Of a stretch of 64,000 bases of DNA, positions 31,599-42,829 are shown in pieces; position 1 is the first letter of the stretch; every line of letters begins with the position of its first letter. Location of the stretch: assembly GCA_030247855.1 (NCBI GenBank), contig JAPDRN010000023.1:1-64000 (forward strand). Direction: 5' to 3'. Under the pieces are notes generated by a model that worked only from the letters and a program-made list of their open reading frames with translations, was not told the origin of the DNA and searched no databases. The stretch is from Knufia peltigerae. Its lineage: Eukaryota; Ascomycota; Eurotiomycetes; Chaetothyriales; Trichomeriaceae. The position numbers and the translations under genes were made by a program.

Positions 31599-33122
31599 TC
31601 AGGAGGCCTGCCGGGGCGCCTCTTCGTTTCTCACAGTGTGCAAATCTACCTTGACACCATCATCTTCGGCATCTTGCGCCGCACCGCCAGCATGGACATC
31701 GTGTGGTTCCGGTTCAATGTCCTTTCCCGTCACCGTCACAGTCCCGTCATCATCTCCGTCACAATCCTCGTCTTCATCGTCATCAAAAGTCTCGACTTCA
31801 TCGACGGCCTCTTTGCGCTCCTTCGTCTCACCGGGCACGGGCGGCTCCTTGTCAAAGACACTGACGATAGCCTTTCCCCTGACTTCTTTGAGTCTACGCT
31901 TCCAATCAATCCAGTCTGCCTCATCCTTGATGAGGAACCCGATCAGCATGCTAGGGTCCATCTCGGAAATTCTCAACCCGCGTAATCTCCGCGTGTGGCA
32001 CGTAGCTATCTCCTCGTCTGTGTACTCAGCTGCGTTGTCGTGATAAGCTAGTGCTGGTCTCGTCTCGTGCGGATCAAGATAGAGAAACATGTCGCCCTGG
32101 CATCCTATGAAGTAATGGCTGCTTGAAGGCCGACCGCCGGCGATCCCGATCGATTGAGGATACGTCAGTGCGCTTTTCAAAGCCTCGTGGTAGACTGGAG
32201 TGATCCTGTCGAGGCCTAGTCGTATACCCAGCAGTATAAGTGTAGGTTTGATGGTTGGGTCCATCGAGCTGGCGGCTGCGATCGACCGGAATCGGTCTTC
32301 GTATACTTCAGATGCGGAAGGAGTGACGTAGACTCGCAGACCTGCAGCGGCACATTCCGCGCTGAGCTCCCTGATGCAGGAGGCTGTAGCAGACGGTCCG
32401 AACCATTGGCCTGGATGAGTGCCACAGGATGATGCGCCGTGTTGAACGAAGCGGTGAATGGAGAACGGCGCTGAGGGAGAATCGGCAAAAAGAGCTATAA
32501 TCGACGCTTCGGTTGATGAAGGACAAGCGGACCGCCGCCAGTCTCGACCAAGTTGAAGCGTCAGTAAAGCGTTAGCAAGCAGAGATTGACCGGATCGAAT
32601 CATGCAGCCCCAGCCAGTGTCGCTGGTGAATCCTTCTCGCTCAGTAAGGTTGCGAAGGCGCACAGAGAACGAGAGACCGGAGTTCGAGGACGGCTCTTGA
32701 GAGCGAGGGATGGGTAAGAAGTTGGATCGATAGGTCATCCATATCCGTGATTCAAAATCATCTAGGAATGCGTGCGGCCACCCGCCGTCGGCTGGGTCGT
32801 TCGAGAGCGACGGGAGATTGGCATTTGTGACATGTTGGACGTCATCCAATGTGCTTGTACTCTGAGATATATATTGAGGTTGCTGGGAATGGTTTTGAAA
32901 GTCTGCGGTGGTAGATGAACCACTTGTGTCTGAAGGGTCGTGGGATTCGGTTGACGATTCCACTTCTACTACGTCGTCGTGATCCGTCGTTGTCACAGGC
33001 TTCGGCGGTGTCGGCTTGTATTCTTTGCCCAGTAGCCAGATCGACGTCCCTGACATGTCATCATATTTGGGGGGAGGATCGTAAAAGTAGCGCACGAAGC
33101 GCTTGTAGTCAACTCCATTCAT
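31599..33122 (-). CDS. ATG4: ATG4 autophagy cysteine protease
   Basis: A single exon encodes 507 residues. Atg4 cleaves the C-terminus of Atg8 and later removes it from phosphatidylethanolamine during autophagosome formation. I chose ATG 33122 (MNGVDYKRFVRYFYDPPP), the first ATG in frame; the frame is open upstream but without ATG. The catalytic cysteine lies in SDTGWGCMIRSGQ (Cys173). The other two members of the triad are in the DPH motif within FLYLDPHETRP (Asp350, His352), preceded by the Gly-rich GGRPSSSHYFIG. Residues about 45-110 form a Ser/Thr/Asp-rich insertion between the N-terminal strand and the core. The C-terminal 90 residues are strongly acidic (EVETFDDDEDED) and might hold an Atg8-interacting motif. 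Confidence 0.95.
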   Translation of the reverse strand: MNGVDYKRFVRYFYDPPPKYDDMSGTSIWLLGKEYKPTPPKPVTTTDHDDVVEVESSTESHDPSDTSGSSTTADFQNHSQQPQYISQSTSTLDDVQHVTNANLPSLSNDPADGGWPHAFLDDFESRIWMTYRSNFLPIPRSQEPSSNSGLSFSVRLRNLTEREGFTSDTGWGCMIRSGQSLLANALLTLQLGRDWRRSACPSSTEASIIALFADSPSAPFSIHRFVQHGASSCGTHPGQWFGPSATASCIRELSAECAAAGLRVYVTPSASEVYEDRFRSIAAASSMDPTIKPTLILLGIRLGLDRITPVYHEALKSALTYPQSIGIAGGRPSSSHYFIGCQGDMFLYLDPHETRPALAYHDNAAEYTDEEIATCHTRRLRGLRISEMDPSMLIGFLIKDEADWIDWKRRLKEVRGKAIVSVFDKEPPVPGETKERKEAVDEVETFDDDEDEDCDGDDDGTVTVTGKDIEPEPHDVHAGGAAQDAEDDGVKVDLHTVRNEEAPRQAS

Positions 33123-33863
33123 GACGCCCTGAATAGGGAGGGTCTGAAAGGTGGTCGACAATGCATGCAGCAGGTCAAGAGCTGTGACCGACGAAGTCTC
33201 TGAGGTGATACCTCCCTGTTGTGAAGATGGGTATGGTTCTCTTCTAAGTAGTAACCACTTCTCGGGCGTTTGATGGCGTGAATTGGTGGTCCTTGAATGT
33301 TCGGAGGTGAAGCGGTAGGCAAACAGAGCTCGGAGGGTTTCCAGCGTGTGAGAGGTGTGTGGGTAGATATTCGGAGTCGATCGATCCAGAAGGAATGTCT
33401 CGCTTCAGTGTTTTGAATCAAAGTGTCTCTATCAAGTCTGTCTTGTCTGGTTGCTGGAGATGTTGAGGATCATTCGGGTTGTAGGCATCACGTCCGCAGT
33501 CTGCAGATCCAGGGTGCCGAAGGGCGAGGCGGCACGTCAGACTCGCCTGCCAGCCTTGTCCTCAGCCTCGTCCTTACATAAGCGCCTGCCCTCAAATCCA
33601 TCATTGGAGAGTTAATCCACTAAATGTGGTTCATTGAAGTGTATGAGACATGTATCTGTTATGACTCCATAGTCAGTTCTGAATTTCACTCATTTTCAGT
33701 GGCAATTCAATCTTCGGTCCCTATTTCGTACAGCCGTACATCTTATTGTATCTCTAGCTGTCTCCTCTCGATGTTATCGCACTTTGGCCACCATCTCGAC
33801 GTTCGTTCAAATCACGAATTCGTGTCCAGAGGGGCAATCATTCTTTGAACAGTTCACCCCGCC
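33123..33863. other. Divergent promoter region (ATG4 / SQS1)
   Basis: 741 bp between head-to-head start codons. No gene, repeat or RNA was recognised. Confidence 0.5.
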
Positions 33864-36319
33864 ATGGGGGCGCGACAGCGAGCCCAAGCGCGAATAAACA
33901 AGGGGAGTTCTGCTAGAAGCTCTAAGAGGTCTCAGACGCAGCCAAATTCTTTTCTTCATTGTATGTCTGGTTCGATGCAACGGCGCTAATTGTCGTCTCA
34001 CTAACTGGTGTGGCAGTCACGGAATCAAACCCTCATAACCGACATCAGGCTTTGCTCGGAGGCTGGCAAGATTTCTCTGAATCTTCGTCGCCTCATCCCA
34101 GAAATGGCCATTTTAGTATGAGCGAGGAGGCTCGAAATACAGAGAGACATACAGCGACATGGGGCCCTTCGAGGTTACGGGATCGCGCAGTTGCCTTTGT
34201 GAGCGCAGGCACTCTGGTTCGCGAGGAGCCTCCTGTGAATGCAAAAGAGATCACATCTGAAGAACTGGAGCAGTCTGCCGGGGACGATGGTAACACGCTG
34301 TCAGACGCAAAGGATAAAGCTGTCGAACAGGATCAAATCACAATTGCGACTATCCAGCAACCCGTAGAGAAAGCGGCACCTGTCACCACCGCAGAACCTT
34401 CTATCATCAACAAGACCGAACCCAGAAGATGCTCCGTTGCATCAGTATCCTCCGATGAGATCATCTTTACTGGTCGTCAGAACAACTCTCGACCACGTCC
34501 CGCGAAAGTCGACAACTCCAGCTCTCCGCAAATTCCCTCGCCCCCGACTACCTCAACGATACCTGACCCTCACCATCCTACCGCCGATTTTAGCAACGGT
34601 GATCGACCGCAAAAAGACCCCACGCCTCTGCCACATACCGTTCGATCTATTCCATTGCGGAAGAGGAATGTTGATCGCCGAGGAAGGCCGCTGATATTTT
34701 CGAGCAGGAGGGAGGAAGAGGAAGCCATCATGAATGACTACATCGCCAATCTGGCGTTTGATGATGACAGTGATGAAGAAGAAGATACGGAACAGACTAC
34801 TGCAAAGCCTTCCAGACGAAATGAGCACTTCAGATTTCATGACAACGCTGCAGAATCACACGTCAAGGTCCAAACGAAATCTGCAACCAGACGTGAACGC
34901 CCCAAAAGTGCCCCTGCTCAGGCTATCGATTGGGACTCTGCTGATTTGGAGGACTTCGACGACCTAAGCACTACCGACGAGGAAGTTGTCGAAGTAACTC
35001 AAGTTCTCCGGCATCGTGAACGTCCCAGTGGTCCACAGTATCTTGTGACTTTGCCCGGTCGAGGTGCGAGTGAGGCGCGTTGGATTTTGGACAGCAAATT
35101 GACTTCTAGGTCTGCACGTGACGAAATCAGCATTTTCACCGACATCCAAGCCATCCAATTCGAGAACACTAGTGATGATCTAGAGCATGATGATTCTGAC
35201 AGTGATGATGATGACGATGACTTTCGCGGTGATGTGGATGATGACCACGAATCTGAAGTGGAGGAAAATGAACGTACCATGGAACGAGTGGCACGGATGA
35301 CCGATGAACAAATAGCCCGCGCCTTTGCAAAGCAAGCCGAGGTAGGAATTGGCGGTGACGAACTATTGTTGTTCGATGGTCAAGTGGATGACGAAGAGGA
35401 TGACAGAGACATTGATGAATTTGTTGCAAACAACGATTTCATTAACTTCTCTTCAAAAAAGCACCTCTCAAGCCGTGGCAAGTCGAAAAGAAATCGAAGA
35501 CAACGCGATACGTTTCCACCGGCGGAAGCATTCGCTGATGCTCTGGAGCATGACCCCTATGGAGCATTCGACATCATGGACTTTGATAGACCGAGTCTAC
35601 GACCCAAGAACAAGGGACGGAAGTCGGGCCCATTTGAATGGGGCCTGGAAGACGAAGAACTTGCCCAGCACCTCCACAACACCTGGAGTAAAGACAGGGA
35701 GAAGAAAGCTGCTAGGAAGCGCGAAAGACGCGAGGCTCAAGAAGACGCGCTTCTTGAGGCTGCCGAACGAAACAGTCCTGCTATGATCAAAGCGGAGATC
35801 AGACGATTCTTGGTCCAGGAGATTGACGTCCTCGAATTGGCTCCAATGGATTCGAGTCTACGGTCAGGCATCCATCGGCTCGCAAAGGCTCTGAAGTTGA
35901 AGTCGCACTCGGAGGGCAAGGAAGGCTGTGGTCGTGGACGATATCCTGTTCTGACCAAAGGACCACACACTCCCCACTTCACCATTGACACTATTTGGCA
36001 AATCGACAACCTGATAGAGCAGAGGAAGTTTTTCCCAAGACAAAAGGGCGGTTTCGGTGGAACGAATACTCCTCGTGCTCGCATTACTGGGGGAGGTCGT
36101 AGGGGTGGTGGTGGCGGCGGGGCGATGTCTGGGGCGACGTACATGAATGGTGAGGTCGTCGGTGCATCCGCTCCTGAGCTTGGTGCAGACAACAAGGGTC
36201 GTGCGATGTTGGAGAAGATGGGCTGGACCAGTGGGATGGGCATAGGCGCTGTTGGCAACAAAGGTGGTCTCGAGGCCATCAAACATGTCGTGAAAACGAA
36301 CAAGGCCGGCTTGGGTTAA
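33864..36319 (+). CDS. SQS1: SQS1/PFA1-like R3H and G-patch protein
   Basis: Two exons join in phase: 33864-33960 and 34017-36319, giving 799 residues. Sqs1/Pfa1 is the G-patch partner that stimulates the DEAH helicase Prp43 in 40S maturation and spliceosome disassembly. The N-terminus is basic (MGARQRAQARINKG). Residues 60-330 are disordered and acidic, with several Asp/Glu runs. A nuclear-type basic segment (SRGKSKRNRRQRD) follows. The R3H-like region lies near residues 620-690 (SLRSGIHRLAKALKLKSHSEGKEGCGR). The C-terminal G-patch starts GRAMLEKMGWTSGMGIG and ends in AGLG. All expected domains are present in order. Confidence 0.88.
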
Positions 36320-38149
36320 TCTGTGATGACGACTTCACGCTGTCTGGGCCTTAGCGGCTTCTGACGATCGTACTGTGATGAGCGTGTTTTAGATATGATT
36401 GTGAGCCTTGGATTGGATGGCAGCCCTGGGATATCCATTTTCCTTGTATGGCGGTCAGTAATGGTGTTTGCACAATGAGCTCACACCTACGCAGTACGGT
36501 GAGTTAGAGTAGAATAGATCTAGACTAGGTCAATGGTGTGAATGCTTCTATCTATTTTATGTATTTGCGCACCAAGTAACGTCTTTCCTTCATTGTAATC
36601 TTATTGTTGGTGCTGTCTAGGATTGTGCTCGATGACTGCCAGATTTGGATAAAAATATTCGGAGTTGAAAGCCACACGCACCAACAACCATCACAATAGT
36701 CAGTCACGACATGATAATCAGCGATGACCGACACAATATTGCAACCATGACCTCCACAAACACGAAAAGACAATATGCAAGGCCCAATTCAAATGGGTGT
36801 CCCATTAGATCAAAACGGAAGGCGAAAGCGGGTGCGCCTCGATTGCCATTAGGTTTGTATTGGCTCTTTCTGCTGGGCCAAGTGAATGATTGGAACTCGA
36901 ACACAGTACACAGGCTCGCTTCACCAGACTATCCCGCAACCCAAGAGATGTACCTTGCTAGTTGATGCCGCACAAGCGATGTTTCAGCAAGGTGAGAGCG
37001 TTGGTCCCGCCCCATGCAATATTGTCCGCACGTGTCATGCAGTACAAGATGGATGCCCAGGTCTTGACTGCATAAGCGATCAAGTAAAAGCCCCGGTATA
37101 CCAAGGTTATGCCGACGTATGCCTCACCTGAGATACTCAGAAGGGTACTGCTCACTTCGACATTTCGTGGTGGACTGCCCAAAGGTACGACGACCGCGCC
37201 ACACCAGAGCCTGGCGACTTTCGGCCAGGGGTCAATTTGACTGACTCGATCTCCAGTCCGCATCGGTCACGATGAAGAGTCCTACCAGGGACAGAAAACC
37301 GCAAAATGCCTACTTGGAACGCGCTTCGCATACCCGAATTCAAGCATGTGCAAATTGTAAACCTCTTATCTGACCATATCAAGGACCACACTCATAGCCA
37401 AGGTCTCCATCCCAGCAAGATCTACGCTCGGAACACACAATGAGAGACAGGGACATACGTCGAAGGCGACAAGCAAATCCTCGAGAGAGTACTCAATCCA
37501 TCACACTACACACCTTCAACAAGTCACTCCACGTGGGTACTGAATTTCACGGTTAAGGTCCGGCGAGACTTTGACTGGGGCCTTGCATCTATCGCAAGCT
37601 TCTGCCGCCACCGTTTCAGACGCCAGATGGTTTCCTCCTTTGCAGCATGGAAAATTAAAGGACAAATCAGGCCGCTACCCAAACACTTGAAAACCAGTCC
37701 ACATCAATTTTACAAGTATCGGCTCAAATCCTTAGATAGGCCTTGTTCGGCACTGATGAGACGCAACATCATGGTTATTCCTTGTCAACCACATGGTGGT
37801 GCGACAATTCACCTGGGCTGGAAAAATGCTCATTCGATCGCATAGCCATTAGCGAGATCGATCTTTCGGGACGATGAACCCGGGACACGATATGCTGCTT
37901 GCATTTCGCCTTTGCCCAGGGGAAAGAGTCGAATGGCTCTCTACCCATGGAAAACTCGCCAAATATATAAATGCTACTCATTCTCCTAGACATGGTAGGG
38001 TTGCTTCTTCAAGCTTGCTCACAGTCATTCTTTTAACTCGTTGATCAAGGTCCATTCGTTTCAGTCGTCCGCATCTTGTTCTTAGCCGGCCTAGCCATCA
38101 CTCTCATCTACTACAGTACTTCATCCCAACCGTCGAGACTCGTCGAAAT
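36320..38149. other. Gene-poor interval with a possible decayed coding stretch
   Basis: Between SQS1 and the GH45-type gene I find no complete gene. On the minus strand near 36,960-37,200 an open frame reads like coding DNA, with a hydrophobic stretch around YVGITLVYRGFYLIAYAV, but it lacks splice partners or a family match. The right end is the promoter of the secreted cellulase, with TATATAA at 37964-37970. Confidence 0.4.
36958..37263 (-). pseudogene. Possible relic of a membrane-protein gene
   Basis: An open frame of about 100 codons with one plausible hydrophobic segment. It could not be extended into a complete gene on either side. I do not recognise the family. It may be a chance ORF. 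Confidence 0.15.
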
Positions 38150-38996
38150 ATGTACAAGCAATTCGGATTGATATTCCTCATCTCGGCTGCTTTGGCCTGC
38201 CCCGATTCGAGCACCATTGCTGCTCAAGGTCCATGGGAACAATGTGACTGCCCAAATTAGCTACACATCGACGGCCAGCTAACTCTTGGCAGGTGGCGGT
38301 ATCAATTGGACGGGCGGCACGACCTGCCAGTCAGGCTGGAGCTGTGTTGAGCAAAACCCCTACTATTCTCAATGCCTGGAAAGCAACAATCTCCCTCCCA
38401 GCGTGAGCGGTTCCGCGCCAGCCGCTACAACTTCAAATCCTGCACCGGTCTCAAGCGCAGCGCCAAACACGAGCAGCACAAAGACCAGCTCTAGCCCTCC
38501 TGTCAAGTCCACCAGCCCTGCCACAGGTGGTGCCCTCACATACAAGGCTTCGATGACGCACTACGGCGCTGGTGATAGTTTTGGTTCTCCCAATTGTAAC
38601 ACCAATACTGCTGCTTGCGGCTGGTACACATATCCTGGCTTTAGTGCTGCTGTGAGTCAAAATGTTTTCGGGGTTGGCCCCGGTGCTGGAGCTGGTCCAG
38701 CCTGTGGTACTTGCTGGAAGCTTGTCGGCGAGACCGACTCATCTGGCAACAAGCTGAGCAACGCTGGCACCAGCATTGTCGTTATGGTCAACAATCTGTG
38801 CCCGGCTGACGGCAACCCTCTCTGCGCACAGAATGGGCTGTCTGGTACTAACCAATACGGTGCAAATGTCAATTTTGATCTCTGCAGCGACAGTGGTGCT
38901 CAAGAGGCATTCTTTGGCGACAGCGGAGTTGGTCTTGCCATCGGCTCTGCCACGCAAGTTGACTGTTCGGAATGGTCTGGCACTGTCGTCCATTAG
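38150..38996 (+). CDS. Secreted CBM1 plus GH45-like endoglucanase / expansin-like protein
   Basis: Two exons join in phase: 38150-38243 and 38293-38996, giving 265 residues. A signal peptide (MYKQFGLIFLISAALA) is followed directly by a fungal cellulose-binding module CBM1, residues about 26-60, with GPWEQCGGGINWTGGTTC and NPYYSQCL. A Ser/Thr/Pro-rich linker spans 62-105. The catalytic-type double-psi beta-barrel follows, recognisable from THYGAGDSFGSPNC, GAGPACGTCWKLVG, IVVMVNNLCPADGN and NVNFDLCSDSG. It ends in TQVDCSEWSG. This wording resembles the GH45 group known best from basidiomycete Cel45A (subfamily C), which cuts beta-1,4-glucan, more than classical ascomycete GH45. A conserved Asp in NFDLC fits the proposed acid. 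Expansin-like non-hydrolytic action is the main alternative. The intron splits the first CBM1 disulfide cysteine codon. Confidence 0.82.
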
Positions 38997-40175
38997 AGCG
39001 CGAGTCCGAAGTTAAGGGTCTAGATGTTGGTGTTTTTATATTTCATTGGACCAGTCTGTCCTGACTAGCTGGGCTTAGAACCCTGGCTGGTATTTGTTCG
39101 AATGGGGCCCGATCGAAGGAAGCCAGACCTTTGCTCCTTTTTTCCTGGTGTTGTAGCATGGTTGTTTCCGGAGCGTGCAATATGCTAAAATCTATTCATT
39201 CTTTCTCACTGTGATGTTGAGTAACTCGGTGCTAGAATATAAGTATCAACCATGACTACCTACCTACCTAGTACCAGCCCCCAGTGGAGTATTTCCCAGG
39301 ATGAAGATGAATTCGCATACTCCGTACTTGGTGGATAAACCGTTAAATACTGTACTACTGGCTATTTGTTTATGTAGTTAAGGTAACTAGGTATTTTTAA
39401 TTAAAGGTGGTGCCTAGACAATTAGCGGACCAGCTAAAATTTAAGCATACTCTTAGAGGCTCGCTAAATATAAACACTTTGCTGCGTATGATGAATATTC
39501 TTTGATTCAAACCATTTCCTGATCAGAAACATAATCGTTGAACCCATGATGGATTTACGTAGTTATACTCCTCGTATTTCAAGTCTTCGATAGATTCCAA
39601 GTCAAGCTGCGCTGAATTGCTCTTGCTTGCTCCGCTTTTCCCCTGGCCACGTTGAACTCCCCTGATCGACTGTGGCGGAAGTTTAACTGCGCCTCGTTTG
39701 CCAACGTAATGGCTCCCGTACTTGGTCGCGTATAGTATAGTTTGTGCCCACCTAAAAACTGGCTTTGGCGACGTCCTTATGAAGTCTCTACCGCCCGAAC
39801 GGTATTCGACAAAAGTCAAGTGAAATTTATGCCGTCAATATACAGTTGCTCGGGATGGAAACGTAGATCACCTCTCCTAACGTCAATCGAAGTTGGCCCG
39901 AAAGAGAAAGGCCTCTCCATGGTCATTTTGCCTTGGAGCTCAACCAATCGTCAAAGGGTCATTTCATGAAATCCATCCGCCAAGGCTACAGGGCATTCTA
40001 CGAGGAAGAACCAGCACATTTTCGCTACCAATCGGGACATATTCACTCTGCCTGTCGATGAGCCGGGAGTGTAACACGTTTGAACGATTTGCAAATGTAC
40101 GAGCTTCGCCCTCTCATTTTCTGGAAATACACAACCTTGCCCTATAGGGGTCAATGGTGGTAACCGAGGGACGCA
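38997..40175. other. Gene-poor interval
   Basis: No complete gene. It includes a short TACC tandem repeat at 39257-39270 and an AT-rich stretch near 39,330-39,500. A minus-strand open frame at 39523-39819 has no ATG and no recognisable domain. Confidence 0.45.
39257..39270. repeat. Short TACC microsatellite
   Basis: About three and a half copies of the tetranucleotide TACC in non-coding DNA, read directly. Confidence 0.7.
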
Positions 40176-41253
40176 ATGGTTCATGTACTCAGATTGAGAG
40201 TCAAGCTGCTCGTCATCTCGGCCCTGACGGTGACCAACATGATCTTGCTTGCCATTGTCAAGCCAAAGCAGGACCCATACGATCTCGTATCATTCATCAA
40301 AGCATCGGTGGGTTGGTCTGCCAGGTACCCTCCCGAGGAGGACACACATACACCTGCCTGGGACAAGATTGTCGTCACTCCTGCCCGTGACGTCGACGAT
40401 ATTTCCTGGCTGGCAGAAGATCTCCCTGGGTAAGTCCTTTTCCCGCCCGCAGCAGTCGAGTCCGTTCGCGACCAGGTATTGATTTCCAACAACGACGACA
40501 GCTGGCAGCATGCGGTATATTACGTCGACCGGTCGAGTGCCGTGGCGAGGAATGACTCCTTACGGACGCCAATCAACAAGGGCAACGAAGCGATGGCATA
40601 TTTGACCTACATCATCGACCACTACCACCGTCACATCCCATCGATCGTGGTGTTTCTTCATTCTCATCGCAACGGCTTCTGGAAAGCGTGGCACGTCGAC
40701 GATCCACTACACAACAATGCCAACACCCTGCGGCACCTGCAACTCGACCACGTCAGACGACAAGGCTACGTCAACCTCCGCTGCAACTGGAACCCGGGGT
40801 GTACGGAGGTTTGGGAACCAAACCCTCATCTGACGAACCGGACCTGGGACGAAATCTTTGCAAACACCACCACCCCCTTTTTCGAATCTAGCCCCGGGAA
40901 ACCTGCGGCTTCAAGCCAAATGACCGCGGACCACGGAGACGTCTTTTCGAGGAGGGTCTGGACGTCTTGCTGCGCTCAGTTCGCAGTGTCGCGAGAGCAG
41001 ATATATCTCCGACCACTGCAGGATTATGTCAACATCCGGCAGTGGTTGCTTGAAACGGACCTCGAGGATTTTTTGAGTGGGAGGATCATGGAGTACTTGT
41101 GGCACGTCATTTTTGGCCAAGAAGCTATACAGTGAGTGAAGCAATCCAAAGTCCCTGACTGGTCGTATCGATTAGCAATGCTGACTTTGGATGATTTTTA
41201 CTAGTTGTCCTGATCCAACTTCATGTTATTGTGATGTCTATGGCCGTTGTTAA
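40176..41253 (+). CDS. DUF3431-family type II membrane protein
   Basis: Three exons join in phase: 40176-40429, 40502-41131 and 41205-41253, giving 310 residues. A hydrophobic N-terminal segment (LLVISALTVTNMILLAIV, residues 11-28) predicts a signal anchor. The rest fits the fungal DUF3431 family, whose members look like secretory-pathway enzymes of unknown activity, possibly glycosyltransferases: KIVVTPARDVDDISWL, INKGNEAMAYLTYIIDHY, SIVVFLHSHRNGFW and CNWNPGC. Later, CCAQFAVSREQIYLRP and EYLWHVIFG are also typical. The short last exon encodes a Cys-rich tail (CPDPTSCYCDVYGRC), consistent with disulfides in the ER/Golgi lumen. No function can be assigned. Confidence 0.82.
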
Positions 41254-42829
41254 ATGTCAAAAACCTGTTTTTGGAGGATGCCTCAGAGGATCCAATGATC
41301 CCGAATGCGAGTCTCCTAACTAATAATAATCCGACAATTTGCCGCATTTTCGACGTTTGCATCCTCGAATGACATTTCTGTATAAACAGAATCAATGTCA
41401 CGCCAGGGTCATCAGCACTTTTGAGTGAATAATAACACCGATAATTCCTGCTATGATTTTGACAACCTCTTGTCCGATCTTGTCACAAGGATTGTGACGA
41501 TGTGAAACAATTGTTATCCAGCTCCCAACTTGTCTATCGACTTTTGATCGATTTGTATACAAGCAATGCCTACGAAATCTGGCATTCTTCATCTCCCTAT
41601 CGACGAGTCAGTGACTTTAAATCCGACAAACTTTTACTTTTCTTCGACACGGTGAGGACAAGCATACGCAATGGCAAGTCTTGGATCTCTCTGAGAGGCT
41701 GTCGCCTTCTTACCGAGAAGATGGTTTGGACGCCGAGTTTTTGGAAAAGGTCAACATCCTTTTGCGGGCCAATCCAAGTTTTGAACCGGCCTGGATCTCG
41801 ACCAAGACAGGAGGAGGGCTATTCAGCTTGTTGAACTCAAACCTGCGTGTCATTGGTTGTTCAACGCATGGCAACGAAATTTGTCAATTCAATTCACCTT
41901 TGCTCAGTTTCGGTGCAAGCCATCTTCATTTTCAGGCTGGATCCCCTTGTTCCTCCCACGACATCACGGTCAAGCCGGTGGAAATCAGAAATCCGGCCCA
42001 AAGCTTTGTGAAAGACAGCGTCGAATATCTTTGGACGTCCTCGAGACCAACTACTGGAAGGGCTGTCCCTGTACAAGGCGGTCGCGGGGAAAAGGTCTGA
42101 AATCGCCAGGTATGCTAGCATGAGTGGAAGATTCGAGGGCGGCGGCGTATTGGCGGTCGAATCAAGAGAGATTGATCCTTTGATTGCGGCATTGACGTTG
42201 CTGAGCGTTCTTGGACAAAAGGATGCGTTTTGTGCTGGATTTGATGGGGAAGTTCTTTGGATGATCAGTCGATTAAATTATTTACAGGATCGAGGACACC
42301 AAAAAAAGACGTTCAGACGTCTCAGACGATCAATAGTAGTTTTGAAGGAGGTAGTAACAAGGTTACTAGTAACAAGGAACCAATCAAGAAAACTTATTCT
42401 TCGACTCTATTATAGATAGACAGGTGTAGTACATTCAGTCTTTGAACAGTGACACTATTACCAGTCTCAGATGAAACCAAGTTTCTGGTCGTAGTATTTG
42501 TTTGATCTGAACAAATAGTCCAACACAACCCCAAATCGACCTGCTAGAGTAGTAACTAGTTTTATGGTCATATATATAATATGCTAATCTTGCTCCATAC
42601 TCATTTTGTGAAAAGAAAAGACTCTTATTATAATAAAGTTGGAGTTCGTGAGCTCTGTTATTATATAATGCCTTTAAAAAGTCACAAAAGCGCGCCTGTC
42701 AGATTACGCTCTTTGGTTTAGTCTCTCTGCTTCCCTCCCGCGAATCGACACATCGAATAGTTTTTGCTGCAGACTACATTACAAGCCACATGAAAAAAAG
42801 CAACCGAGATCTTATATTTGTTTCTCGCA
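41254..42829. other. Intergenic with a degenerate gene
   Basis: Holds a broken tubby-like coding stretch (41,570-42,290, listed separately) and an AT-rich tail near 42,300-42,700. No complete gene was found. Confidence 0.45.
41570..42290 (+). pseudogene. Possible frameshifted Tubby-C-like/DUF6593-like gene
   Basis: Two neighbouring plus-strand frames read like consecutive parts of one protein. The first frame runs from about 41,680 to 42,050 (LDLSERLSPSYREDG, then SFVKDSVEYLW). The second takes over at about 42,060 (LSLYKAVAGKRSEIARYASMSG, then EGGGVLAVESREIDPLIAALTLLSVLGQ). The pattern (a VEYLW-type strand, then LYK..., IARY, and a hydrophobic C-terminal helix) resembles the Tubby-C-like scramblase fold common in fungi. 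No intron can join the frames: a net one-base shift near 42,055 would be required. No convincing start exon was found. It may be a decayed gene, an assembly indel or coincidence. Confidence 0.3.

Noticed and set aside
33123..33161. 13-codon upstream extension of ATG4
   Set aside because: It begins with TTG rather than ATG. The family's N-terminus corresponds to MNGVDYKRF at 33122.
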